A stretch of DNA of 64,000 nucleotides from Leeuwenhoekiella blandensis MED217 (GTDB lineage Bacteria > Bacteroidota > Bacteroidia > Flavobacteriales > Flavobacteriaceae). The notes under the pieces were generated by a model, which made no database searches, was not told the DNA's origin, and saw nothing but the letters and a program-made list of their open reading frames with translations. Location: contig NZ_CH672395.1 of assembly GCF_000152985.1 (NCBI RefSeq), positions 1,030,567 to 1,094,566 of the forward strand. The letters run 5' to 3'. This document shows positions 10,272 through 18,542 of the stretch, one piece after another; the stretch's first letter is position 1; every line of letters starts with the position of its first letter. Both the position numbers and the translations under genes were made by a program.

Positions 10272-12506
10272 TTATTCGGTATATAAAAGGTAGTTGTCTA
10301 CTAGGTGGATTAAACTTCGGTCTGCGAGATTGTTACTTTCGCTTGGGATATAATTAACGATACGGCCTGCTGAATCGACAAAACTTAATTCTCCCGGACT
10401 GGTGACTAAGCCTATGTAAGTCTTTTCTCCAATACCATCACGACGTAAGGTTTCGATTTGGCCGCTTAATAATCCATCATCAGAAGCGGTGCGTGTAGCA
10501 AGAATATGGTAGCGTATAAAGTCTGCCACTTGATCTTGTTGGCCCGAAAGTGGAGGATTAAACTCAGGAGTTCCTGTAGCCGGATCGCCGGGCAATATGC
10601 CATCGCGTACAGCTTGTTCAATTGCAGCATTATTAGGAATCACAAAAGTATATGAAGTACCTAGTTCTACTCCGGTTATGGTGCCTGCAGCTGGATCATA
10701 AAGAGGAGAGTTTCTTAAATAATTGTAGAAATTTGCATATTCAGATCCTGGCTCTTCAGCAAGACGCATAATATCCATTCCTTGAGCCTCTTCACTAAAC
10801 TGAAGAAGATTGTCTATATAATACGTGCGTCCGTTGCGTTGATCTTCAAAGCCAATGATGTTTACACGATCTCCAATAACTTCATTTCCTGCGGCGTAAA
10901 CCGTATTGTTTTCCCATTTAATGTATTCTCCAGGAAGATCAAAGTCTCCTGATCGTATAATACCCGAACCAGAAAGGTCATTCAGTTCGTCATTAGGTGT
11001 AGGTACGATGCCATTATAAAGAATACGTAGTAAGCGAGATCGAGCTATAGTACCAGTAACAACATTTCCTGTTGCCGGGTCTGTAAACACCCATTCTTCT
11101 CTGTTGATATTGTAATCGTATCCTAAATCTCTCAACACGTTGTCAGAAGGAAGAAAAAGCGTGTACCTACTATTAATATTGCTTATGATCTCACGATATC
11201 CTGATCCGTCATTATAAAGACGTGTCGCTAAAGTGAATTCAGGATCCAAGTAAGCAGAGGTATAAACGCTAAAAAATAAATTGGACTCTTGTACTTTTGA
11301 GGTTCCGTAGAAAAATCCGTTGCTCAGTATTTCAGCCTCCTCAACTTCTGTATTGATGTCAATTCTTATGTCTTCTTCTAAAGCATTACTATAGGCTTCT
11401 GCAATCGATGGCCATACAGCATTTTGAACCATATGTGCATTTATAAAGTCTTCAAAAACATATTTTGGAAGTTGATCTAGAGATGGGTAATTTTTTAATA
11501 AAACTTCATCAATAAAATCTTGTAAAACATCATTTTGAGGAACAAACAGCGTATACGCATCGCTTTGACCATCATTGTCTGCTTCTTTAATAAAGTTTTC
11601 ATTATTGGGTGAAAATGATAACGCAGGATCATAAACCTTTACATAAACCTGATCAGTATTTCTGGTGAAATTTTGATAGGTAGTTGTTGCATCCTGATCA
11701 AATACATAATTTACCAGATTGTCTTCGAGAAGACTTCTAAAAATACTGTAGTTGGGAGATTGTTCTAGTTTCTGATCTAAATTAACAAGAGGAAGTGAAA
11801 CCTTATCTACCTCGTGAATTATTCCGTTTTCAGCAATAATATCTGCTGCGACAGTTTCTGCTGCTAATACATTAAAACCGGTGTAGGTTTCTTCAGGAAA
11901 GAAAAAATTATAGTCATAAGCACCTAAATTGTTGGTTGCCATGAATTCATCTACAAAGTAAGTAAGATACTTGTTATTGTTATCCCCCGGAATATAAGGA
12001 TCACCTCCCGGCGCATTATTCCTATTAGAAGAAGCGACAACGATTTCGTTTCCATCTACTGTTTTAGTTTCAAAACCGTCATAATAAGCAGTTCTTCTTC
12101 TAAAGGCGTTATCTTCTTCCCAGCCTACGTTTGATTGGTAATCAGAAAGACGTTCTGTTCTAAATGCGTTATAAATAAGAGCGTATCTCACGATCTTATT
12201 TGCCATAACGGAATCGATTTCATTAACGTCTGAAATTCCTTGTTCTTGAAAGAAACGTTCAAAAGCCTCGTCGTTAGGCGCCATCATGGTCCAATATCCG
12301 GCTTTACCCAGAATATCTTTGTAATTGGCTTTTTCGATCAGACGCGTAAGGTTTGTAAAATTGCCCTGCGCTTCAAGTTGTTGATAGATAGGATCTTCAA
12401 GATCATCAGGCCTTGCATAGTACTCATCAAATTCCTTAGAGCTACAACCCGCGATAACGATTGCGCAAAATAGGTACGATAAGTACGAGAGTAATGGTCT
12501 ATTCAT
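10272..12506 (-). CDS. Multi-FAS1-domain lipoprotein, first gene of the SusCD operon
   Basis: A 744-residue lipoprotein (lipobox IAGC, Cys21). I see about four FAS1 units, each recognised by a T-hhh-P-N/S-D-x-hh strand: WTMMAPNDEAF (~residue 72), YTLFVPQNDVL (~318), YTLFLPSDNVL (~450) and YTFVIPNNAAI (~625); the last ends in SLIHLVDNYLLY. It is the promoter-proximal gene of the minus-strand operon, upstream of SusC, which is where some Bacteroidota systems place accessory surface proteins. Function is likely glycan or cell-surface binding; no catalytic motif is visible. Confidence 0.82.
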   Translation of the reverse strand: MNRPLLSYLSYLFCAIVIAGCSSKEFDEYYARPDDLEDPIYQQLEAQGNFTNLTRLIEKANYKDILGKAGYWTMMAPNDEAFERFFQEQGISDVNEIDSVMANKIVRYALIYNAFRTERLSDYQSNVGWEEDNAFRRRTAYYDGFETKTVDGNEIVVASSNRNNAPGGDPYIPGDNNNKYLTYFVDEFMATNNLGAYDYNFFFPEETYTGFNVLAAETVAADIIAENGIIHEVDKVSLPLVNLDQKLEQSPNYSIFRSLLEDNLVNYVFDQDATTTYQNFTRNTDQVYVKVYDPALSFSPNNENFIKEADNDGQSDAYTLFVPQNDVLQDFIDEVLLKNYPSLDQLPKYVFEDFINAHMVQNAVWPSIAEAYSNALEEDIRIDINTEVEEAEILSNGFFYGTSKVQESNLFFSVYTSAYLDPEFTLATRLYNDGSGYREIISNINSRYTLFLPSDNVLRDLGYDYNINREEWVFTDPATGNVVTGTIARSRLLRILYNGIVPTPNDELNDLSGSGIIRSGDFDLPGEYIKWENNTVYAAGNEVIGDRVNIIGFEDQRNGRTYYIDNLLQFSEEAQGMDIMRLAEEPGSEYANFYNYLRNSPLYDPAAGTITGVELGTSYTFVIPNNAAIEQAVRDGILPGDPATGTPEFNPPLSGQQDQVADFIRYHILATRTASDDGLLSGQIETLRRDGIGEKTYIGLVTSPGELSFVDSAGRIVNYIPSESNNLADRSLIHLVDNYLLYTE

Positions 12507-12519
12507 TTAGTTGTTGATT

Positions 12520-12535
12520 ATAGTAGTTATACTAT
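12520..12535. repeat. Inverted repeat in the leader of the susCD operon
   Basis: ATAGTA-GTTA-TACTAT, a perfect 6-bp inverted repeat 14 bases before the first start codon of the minus-strand operon. It could form a small RNA hairpin near the ribosome-binding region or be a protein site. Role unknown. Confidence 0.35.
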
Positions 12536-12584
12536 GAATACAATTTAGCGTAAAATTAAATTGATTCAATATTATTAATCAGGA

Positions 12585-12611
12585 TGTTAAATTAATTAAC
12601 ACTCAAATTTA
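12585..12611 (-). promoter_or_regulatory. Candidate promoter (-7 box) and operator of the susCD operon
   Basis: On the minus strand, 12611-12604 reads TAAATTTG, matching the Bacteroidota -7 consensus TAnnTTTG. Directly downstream, 12601-12585 is the palindrome TGTTAAATTAATTAACA. No good TTTG box is seen at the expected distance upstream, so the promoter call is tentative. The leader to the start codon would be about 95 bases. Confidence 0.4.
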
Positions 12612-12730
12612 TAATGATGATCTTTTTTAAGTATCCTGCTCTAACCTGCTTATGCTTAACTAAATCCTTTAAGTATAGTTATTTGTTGAATCCTGAATCC
12701 TAGCTAAAGCCTTTGTTTGGTTGAGATACG

Positions 12731-12743
12731 TGTAAATTTTACA
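12731..12743. promoter_or_regulatory. 13-bp palindrome shared with the kduI promoter (copy 1)
   Basis: TGTAAATTTTACA, a perfect odd-centred palindrome. The next nine bases are also almost the same as those after the copy at 15331-15343. Two near-identical sites of over 20 bases in regulatory regions of the same locus suggest a transcription factor site. Which factor is unknown. Confidence 0.5.
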
Positions 12744-12892
12744 TTAATAAAAAAATTAACAACTTTTTAGAGTTCAAGACTATATGATGATTAAAATGCC
12801 AATTTTAGAGTGTATTTGGAGTGGTTTTTTGGTCAAAATTGAGGGGCAAAATGATAAATCAGACCAATAACAGGGCTAATTTCAATCATTCT

Positions 12893-12938
12893 TTTGATAA
12901 GTTGAAAGAGAATATTAGATTTGTGTAATCGATTGTAT
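12893..12938 (+). promoter_or_regulatory. Promoter and LacI-type operator of the GH105 operon
   Basis: TTTG at 12893-12896 and TAGATTTG at 12916-12923 are separated by 19 bases and fit the Bacteroidota consensus. The palindrome-like site GTGTAATCGATTGTAT (12923-12938) begins on the last base of the -7 box, so a bound repressor would cover the start point. The GH28 promoter has the same three parts at the same spacing. Confidence 0.6.
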
Positions 12939-12955
12939 TTTTATAAACTACAAAA

Positions 12956-12967
12956 GAAATCGATTTC
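12956..12967. promoter_or_regulatory. Second AATCGATT-type palindrome near the GH105 start
   Basis: GAAATCGATTTC is a perfect 12-bp palindrome 21 bases before the GH105 start codon and about 29 bases (nearly three helical turns) from the centre of the first site. It may be an auxiliary operator for the same regulator. Confidence 0.35.
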
Positions 12968-12988
12968 GTATTTTAAAAATCGCTGTAT

Positions 12989-14215
12989 ATGAAGCAAAAG
13001 ATTCCTTACCAAGCATTTATTCCTTTAGTCCTTTTCTTGTTTTTTATGGGCTGTAAAGAGCGTCGGCAAACCGAAAATATCTCCGCTTCTGTTAAAATGA
13101 AATCAGAACCTGTAAATCAAAAATGGTCTGAGCAAATGGCGCAGTCTATTATGACTCGGCATCCAGAGTCTTATCAGATCGAAGATCGAGACACTCCAAA
13201 ATGGGGGTATACGCATGGTCTTGTGCTTAATGCTTTTTTACAACTGTATAAAGAGACGGGAGATGAAACATATTATAATTATGTAAAAGGCTATTTAGAC
13301 GAACTCATCAATGCAGATGGTTCAATAAAAACCTACCCTTTTGAAGACTATAATATAGATAAGATCAATCCCGGTAAACTGCTTTTTACCTTTTATGAAA
13401 AGACTAGGGAAGAAAAGTATCTTAAAGCGATGCAGCTTTTAAGAAAGCAACTTGAAGAACATCCGCGTACATCACAAGGTGGTTTTTGGCATAAGAAGCG
13501 TTACCCAAGTCAGATGTGGTTAGATGGTCTTTATATGGGGGCGCCTTATTATGCGCAATATGCAGTCACTTATGGTGATGCTGAGAATTTAGCTGATGTT
13601 GCAAAACAGTTTGAACTCATTCAGGAACATGCAATTGATCCCGAAACAAAACTTTTATATCACGGTTGGGATGAAAGTAAAGAACAAAAATGGGCAAATC
13701 CCGTGACAGGGGTTTCACCCAATTTCTGGTCGCGTTCTTTAGGTTGGTACGCGATGGCTTTAGTTGATGTTCTTGATTACTTTCCCGAAGATCATCCTAA
13801 AAGAGCGCTGTTAATTTCGTACTTGAATCAGCTCGTAGAAGCGCTAATTCCTTTTCAGCATGAAAGCGGTTTATGGTACCAAGTGCCTACAATGGGTGAT
13901 AAGGAAGGAAATTATTTAGAAGCTTCGGGATCAGCAATGTTTGCTTATGCCATTGCAAAAGGTGTGAATAAACGTTATCTTGACACTTATTTTAAAACGG
14001 TCGCGAATAAAGCTTTTGACGGGTTAACTCAAAAGCTGATCAAACGTAATGATGATGGTACCATTACACTTACCCAAGTTTGTGCAGTGGCCGGTCTTGG
14101 GGGAGATCCGTATCGCGATGGTTCTTATGAGTATTATGTTAATGAACGCATTCAAACTAATGATCCTAAAGGAACCGGCCCTTTTATTATGGCTGCGCTT
14201 CAATTAGGACGCTAA
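12989..14215 (+). CDS. GH105 unsaturated rhamnogalacturonyl/galacturonyl hydrolase (lipoprotein)
   Basis: A 408-residue protein with a lipoprotein signal (lipobox FMGC, Cys22). The rest is an (alpha/alpha)6 barrel of the GH88/GH105 type: YTHGLVLNAFLQLYKETGD near residue 73, the segment MWLDGLYMG with the likely catalytic Asp179, and NFWSRSLGWYAMALVDVL near 248. These enzymes remove the 4,5-unsaturated uronic acid left at the non-reducing end by pectin or rhamnogalacturonan lyases, by hydrating the double bond. The lipid anchor suggests periplasmic or surface action. First gene of the plus operon; DUF4861 follows after 21 bases. Confidence 0.88.
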   Translation: MKQKIPYQAFIPLVLFLFFMGCKERRQTENISASVKMKSEPVNQKWSEQMAQSIMTRHPESYQIEDRDTPKWGYTHGLVLNAFLQLYKETGDETYYNYVKGYLDELINADGSIKTYPFEDYNIDKINPGKLLFTFYEKTREEKYLKAMQLLRKQLEEHPRTSQGGFWHKKRYPSQMWLDGLYMGAPYYAQYAVTYGDAENLADVAKQFELIQEHAIDPETKLLYHGWDESKEQKWANPVTGVSPNFWSRSLGWYAMALVDVLDYFPEDHPKRALLISYLNQLVEALIPFQHESGLWYQVPTMGDKEGNYLEASGSAMFAYAIAKGVNKRYLDTYFKTVANKAFDGLTQKLIKRNDDGTITLTQVCAVAGLGGDPYRDGSYEYYVNERIQTNDPKGTGPFIMAALQLGR

Positions 14216-14236
14216 CCATTTATATCTAATTAAATT

Positions 14237-15241
14237 ATGAAATTAAACCTTGTTCTAGGTGCGGCATTGCTCGCTGCTTTTGTGTCTTGTAAAGAAAAAA
14301 AAGATAAGAATATTGTAGAAGAAATCGTAGAAATAGAGGAGGTGACTCCTGAAACTTATGCAGAGATTTCAATTAAAAAAGGAGGGTCTTGGAAGGAAGG
14401 CTCACGGGAGTATGATGGCGGAGCATTTGAAAATGTTGACGAACTAGTCGTTCCTGAAGAGCATACAGATCATTCTTGGTATATACGTTATGAAGGTCCG
14501 GGTTGGGAGAATAAACAAATCGCCTATCGCCTATATCTAGACTGGAGAAATGCAATGGATATTTTTGGTAAAAAAGTAGATACGCTGGTGCTTCCATACG
14601 TAGGGACAGATGGTTTTGATTCCTATCATAACAATGCACCTTGGGGGCAAGACATTCTTAAAGCCGGGAAATCTATGGGGATTGGCGGCTATGGAAGATT
14701 CACCGGTGACACGATCGCGCATTTTAACGAAGTAGCAAAAACAAGCGTTAAGGTGGCTAATGAGGAGGCACATTCTAGTGTAACTATTGATTATGAAGGT
14801 TGGAAAACCGGAGACGTCACTACCGATTTAAAATCGGTGATCAGTATTTTTCCTGAAGATCGTTTCCTTAAGGCAGAGCTTACGCCTAATACTTCCTTTG
14901 AAGGTTTGGCTACGGGTATCGTAAAATTTGATGATATTCCTGTAATGGAAGCGACCAGTGAAAGTGGTGCTTGGGCATACATTGCAACCTATGGTGTGCA
15001 AACCCTAGCCGGTGAAAATGATCAATTAGGAATGGCGATCTTCTATAAAACAGATCAGGCTAAAGCAACAGAAGGTCCGCACGACCACTTAGTCGTGTTC
15101 AATGCTTCAACAGAAACACAAACCTATTATATTTTAAGTGCCTGGGATCAAGAACAAGATGGTATCAAGTCTAAAGAAGCTTTTGAGCAGGATTTAAACG
15201 AAAAATTAGCAACACTTGATGCAAATGGTATGCTAGAATAG
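14237..15241 (+). CDS. DUF4861-family lipoprotein of pectin loci
   Basis: 334 residues with a lipoprotein signal (lipobox FVSC, Cys19). The body fits what I recall of DUF4861: a KGGSWKEGSREYDGG start (residues ~47-62), the YEGPGWENKQIAYRLYLDWRNA segment, and NNAPWGQDILKAGKSMGIGGYG near residue 133. The family is found beside pectin and rhamnogalacturonan genes in Bacteroidota; its biochemical role is not something I can state with certainty. It sits directly after the GH105 gene, so it likely acts on the same oligosaccharides in the periplasm. The charged and aromatic residues in the conserved segments would suit a sugar-binding or catalytic site. Confidence 0.7.
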   Translation: MKLNLVLGAALLAAFVSCKEKKDKNIVEEIVEIEEVTPETYAEISIKKGGSWKEGSREYDGGAFENVDELVVPEEHTDHSWYIRYEGPGWENKQIAYRLYLDWRNAMDIFGKKVDTLVLPYVGTDGFDSYHNNAPWGQDILKAGKSMGIGGYGRFTGDTIAHFNEVAKTSVKVANEEAHSSVTIDYEGWKTGDVTTDLKSVISIFPEDRFLKAELTPNTSFEGLATGIVKFDDIPVMEATSESGAWAYIATYGVQTLAGENDQLGMAIFYKTDQAKATEGPHDHLVVFNASTETQTYYILSAWDQEQDGIKSKEAFEQDLNEKLATLDANGMLE

Positions 15242-15305
15242 GTGTACCATACAGTACAGGATAAGCATCGTTCTTGTGATATTTATATTTGACTCATTGC
15301 GAACA

Positions 15306-15317
15306 TTACGATCGTAA
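15306..15317. promoter_or_regulatory. Palindrome upstream of kduI
   Basis: TTACGATCGTAA is a perfect 12-bp palindrome 13 bases before the TGTAAATTTTACA site. It may be a further regulator site; nothing else supports it. Confidence 0.3.
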
Positions 15318-15330
15318 CCTTAAGATAAAA

Positions 15331-15368
15331 TGTAAATTTTACATTTATAAAATAGAATTGTAAATTTG
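15331..15368 (+). promoter_or_regulatory. kduI promoter with 13-bp palindrome (copy 2)
   Basis: TAAATTTG at 15361-15368 matches the -7 consensus. The -33 position, TTTA at 15338-15341, lies inside the palindrome TGTAAATTTTACA (15331-15343), the same site as at 12731-12743. A factor bound here would touch the -33 region. This promoter would start the kdu-uxa-TRAP operon. Confidence 0.5.
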
Positions 15369-15484
15369 AGAAAAGTCAGTGGCGCGATGAGACGCTTATG
15401 ACCTTGTTTTATTCATAAAAGATTGCCGGTTTCTGAAGGTGATCATTGAAAAACGAATCAAATTTTAATCTGAAAAAACACAAA

Positions 15485-16318
15485 ATGACAAAATCAGAAT
15501 TTAGATACGCCCACCATCCAGAAGATGCAAAGCGATACACAACCCAAGAATTAAGAGATCATTTTTTGATCCCAGAATTATTTGTAAAAGATGAGATCAA
15601 CCTTACTTATACAATGTATGATAGATACATTGCAGGAGGTGCATTTCCGGTGGATAAAGCCTTAAAACTTGAAGCGATAGATGAGTTGAAAGCTGAGCAT
15701 TTCTTAGATCGAAGAGAGCTTGGGGTGATCAATGTAGGTGGAAAAGGTAAAATCACTGTTGATGGTGAAGCTTATGAAATTGGACATCGCGAGGCGGTTT
15801 ACGTAGGTAGAGGTGTAAAAGAGGTGATTTTTGAAGCGACTGATGAGCAGCCGTATTTCTATATCAATTCTGCTCCGGCGCATAAGGCATACCCTACAAA
15901 AAAGGTAACCAAAGCAGATGCCGAGGTTGTTGAGTTGGGCGACACCAAGACTTCAAATAAGCGTGTTATTAATAAGCTTCTTGTAAATAGTGTGGTAGAA
16001 ACTTGCCAGTTGCAAATGGGAATGACTGAGCTTCAAGAAGGAAATGTATGGAATACGATGCCGCCACACACGCACGAGCGTAGAATGGAAGTATATTTCT
16101 ATTTCGACTTAGAAGAAGGGCAAACCATCAGCCATTTTATGGGGCAGCCACACGAGACCCGTCATATTTTTATGAAAAATCATCAGGCGGTAATTTCTCC
16201 GGAGTGGTCAATTCACGCAGGTGCAGGAACTTCTAACTATACCTTCATTTGGGGAATGGCAGGAGAGAACCTGGATTATGGCGATATGGATAAAGTAACT
16301 CCAGACGAATTAAAATAA
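15485..16318 (+). CDS. kduI: 5-dehydro-4-deoxy-D-glucuronate isomerase
   Basis: 277 residues from the ATG at 15485 (an upstream in-frame start at 15446 would add 13 residues with no family counterpart). KduI isomerises 5-keto-4-deoxyuronate, made from unsaturated galacturonate, to 2,5-diketo-3-deoxygluconate in the cytoplasm. The bicupin zinc site is visible: His195 and His197 in PPHTHERRMEVYF, Glu202 and His244 in WSIHAG, matching the known E. coli ligand pattern. Length is normal for the family. KduD follows after 7 bases and takes its product. Confidence 0.96.
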   Translation: MTKSEFRYAHHPEDAKRYTTQELRDHFLIPELFVKDEINLTYTMYDRYIAGGAFPVDKALKLEAIDELKAEHFLDRRELGVINVGGKGKITVDGEAYEIGHREAVYVGRGVKEVIFEATDEQPYFYINSAPAHKAYPTKKVTKADAEVVELGDTKTSNKRVINKLLVNSVVETCQLQMGMTELQEGNVWNTMPPHTHERRMEVYFYFDLEEGQTISHFMGQPHETRHIFMKNHQAVISPEWSIHAGAGTSNYTFIWGMAGENLDYGDMDKVTPDELK

Positions 16319-16325
16319 AGACAGT

Positions 16326-17087
16326 ATGAGTTTTTTTAGTTTAGAAGGAAAAACAGCTTTAGTAACCGGTTGTAAACGTGGAATTGGCTTCGCAATGGCA
16401 GAAGCTTTAGCAGAAGCGGGTGCAGATATCCTTGGCGTATCTGCGTCTTTAGAGACTTCGGGTTCTGCTATAGAAAAGGCTGTTTTGGCCACGGGTAAAA
16501 AATTTACAGGATATCAATGTGATTTTTCAGATCGCAAATCGCTCTATGCTTTTATTGAAAAAGTAAAGTCAGAGAACAGTAAGATCGATATTCTCGTAAA
16601 TAATGCCGGGACTATTTTAAGAGCACCGGCCGCAGAGCACAGCGATGAGTACTGGGACAAAGTGATCGAAGTAAATCAAAATGCCCAGTTTATTTTGAGT
16701 CGTGAACTGGGTAAAGAAATGGTGAAACGAGGGAGTGGTAAAATCATATTCACAGCCTCTCTGCTCACTTTTCAAGGTGGAATTACCGTTCCCGGATACG
16801 CTGCTTCTAAAGGTGCTATAGGCCAGCTTACGATGGCTTTGTCTAACGAGTGGGCAGGTAAAGGAGTGCAGGTAAATGCAATAGCTCCGGGATATATCGC
16901 TACAGATAATACCGAAGCTTTACGTGATGATCCAGACCGCAGTGCCTCCATTCTTGCACGTATTCCTGCAGGTAGATGGGGAAAACCAGAAGATTTTAAA
17001 GGCCCTATAATTTTCCTTGCATCACCTGCAAGTGATTATATGAGCGGGACTGTAATGACCGTTGATGGCGGTTGGATGGGTAGATAA
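16326..17087 (+). CDS. kduD: 2-dehydro-3-deoxy-D-gluconate 5-dehydrogenase (SDR family)
   Basis: 253 residues of classical short-chain dehydrogenase: cofactor motif TGCKRGIG (residues ~14-21), NNAG near residue 93, and the catalytic Tyr158-x3-Lys162 in GYAASKGAIG. The C-terminus ends in the SDR pattern MSGTVMTVDGGWMGR. It reduces 2,5-diketo-3-deoxygluconate to 2-keto-3-deoxygluconate (KDG), using NAD(P)H. Its place right after kduI makes the KduD identity strong compared with other SDRs. Confidence 0.93.
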   Translation: MSFFSLEGKTALVTGCKRGIGFAMAEALAEAGADILGVSASLETSGSAIEKAVLATGKKFTGYQCDFSDRKSLYAFIEKVKSENSKIDILVNNAGTILRAPAAEHSDEYWDKVIEVNQNAQFILSRELGKEMVKRGSGKIIFTASLLTFQGGITVPGYAASKGAIGQLTMALSNEWAGKGVQVNAIAPGYIATDNTEALRDDPDRSASILARIPAGRWGKPEDFKGPIIFLASPASDYMSGTVMTVDGGWMGR

Positions 17088-17108
17088 TACCAAAAATAAA
17101 ACAAGATT

Positions 17109-18536
17109 ATGAGTACAGCAGATACAGCAAGCCGTGTGAAGAACACGTTTATTACAGATAACTTTCTTTTGCAAAATAAATATGCAGAAGAACTTTATCA
17201 CAAGTATGCGGCACCACAACCTATAATCGATTACCACAATCATCTGCCACCGGCAGAGATTGTGGCAGATCGTCAATTTGAGACGATTTCTCAGGTGTGG
17301 CTTAGTGGTGATCATTATAAATGGCGGGCCATGCGCACGCTTGGTGTAAATGAGCGTTTTATCACTGGTGACGCTAGTGATGAGGAAAAGTTTTTAGCTT
17401 GGGCAAAGACTGTTCCCCACACGTTGCGTAATCCATTGTATCATTGGACGCATCTTGAGTTGAAGCGTTATTTTGATATTGATGAATTGCTTAATGAGCA
17501 GTCTGGTCCGGAGATCTATAAGGAAGTGAATCGCCAGTTACAGCTTAAAGAAAACAGCTGTCGCGGTTTGCTAAAGCAAATGAATGTAGAGACGGTTTGT
17601 ACTACAGAAGATCCACTTGATACGCTAGAGCAACATCGTAAGTATGATGGTAAAAAGGCTGGACTCAATATGAGCACAGCTTTTCGTCCTGATAAAGCAA
17701 TTTTGATTGAAGCTGAAGGTTTTAATGCTTATCTAAATGAGCTGGAGGATGTAGCCAAAATAAGTATTGCTACGTATACAGATCTGCAGGATGCCTTACG
17801 TCAGCGTATCGACTTTTTTCACGAGAACGGCTGCAGACTTTGTGATCACGGCTTAAACCAGATTTCTTGGGCAGAAGCTTCAGAAGCAGAGATCAAAGAG
17901 ATCTTTAAAAAGCGCCGGGGAGGTGCAGATCTAGCACCGCAAGAAGTAGAGCAATTTAAAACGGCTATTCTGCTCTTTTTAGGAGAAACCTATCACGAAT
18001 TAGGTTGGGTTCAGCAGTTTCACTTGGGAGCTTTACGCAATAATAATAAACGAATGCTGGCTCAATTAGGTCCGGATACCGGATGGGATTCGATAGGTGA
18101 TTATTCACAGGCAGAAGCTTTATCTAATTTTCTAAACGCTTTAGACAGCAAAGACAAATTGACCAAAACCATCATTTACAATTTGAACCCTTCAGACAAT
18201 GAAGTGATGGCGACGATGATAGGAAATTTTAATGATGGAAGCGTGAAAGGTAAAGTACAACTTGGTTCCGGATGGTGGTTTTTAGATCAGAAAGACGGGA
18301 TGGAAAAACAAATGAACGCGCTTTCTAATATGGGGCTCATCAGTTGTTTTGTTGGAATGTTAACAGACAGCCGTAGCTTTTTATCTTTTCCGCGTCACGA
18401 GTATTTTAGAAGAGTTTTATGCAATCTTTTTGGTCAAGAAATCGCTTCTGGTGAATTGCCTAATGATATGGATCTGGTGGGGCAAACTATTGCTAATATT
18501 AGCTATCATAACGCTAAGGAATATTTCAACTTCTAG
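17109..18536 (+). CDS. uxaC: Glucuronate/galacturonate isomerase
   Basis: 475 residues, normal for UxaC. An amidohydrolase-like TIM barrel: the N-terminal metal motif DYHNHLPP near residue 40, LYHWTHLELKRYF near 109, and the conserved QFHLGALRNNN segment near 302, then GDYSQAEALSNFL and the C-terminal FPRHEYFRR. The enzyme opens both uronate branches: D-galacturonate to tagaturonate and D-glucuronate to fructuronate. Its products go to UxaB, encoded in the same operon, and to the mannonate oxidoreductase type SDR encoded at 30854. Confidence 0.96.
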   Translation: MSTADTASRVKNTFITDNFLLQNKYAEELYHKYAAPQPIIDYHNHLPPAEIVADRQFETISQVWLSGDHYKWRAMRTLGVNERFITGDASDEEKFLAWAKTVPHTLRNPLYHWTHLELKRYFDIDELLNEQSGPEIYKEVNRQLQLKENSCRGLLKQMNVETVCTTEDPLDTLEQHRKYDGKKAGLNMSTAFRPDKAILIEAEGFNAYLNELEDVAKISIATYTDLQDALRQRIDFFHENGCRLCDHGLNQISWAEASEAEIKEIFKKRRGGADLAPQEVEQFKTAILLFLGETYHELGWVQQFHLGALRNNNKRMLAQLGPDTGWDSIGDYSQAEALSNFLNALDSKDKLTKTIIYNLNPSDNEVMATMIGNFNDGSVKGKVQLGSGWWFLDQKDGMEKQMNALSNMGLISCFVGMLTDSRSFLSFPRHEYFRRVLCNLFGQEIASGELPNDMDLVGQTIANISYHNAKEYFNF

Positions 18537-18542
18537 AATAGG

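Larger units (their letters stand above)
12507..12988. promoter_or_regulatory. Divergent regulatory region between the susCD operon and the GH105 operon
   Basis: This 482-base AT-rich region holds no gene. It carries promoter boxes for both directions, an AATCGATT-centred palindrome at the plus promoter (12923-12938), a second palindrome GAAATCGATTTC at 12956-12967, a 13-bp palindrome at 12731-12743 that recurs in front of kduI, and a palindrome at 12585-12601 just inside the minus-strand promoter. The separate entries describe each. Confidence 0.75.

Noticed and set aside
15446-15484. Longer start of kduI
   Set aside because: It would add 13 Lys/Asn-rich residues without family support; the ATG at 15485 gives the normal length and start.
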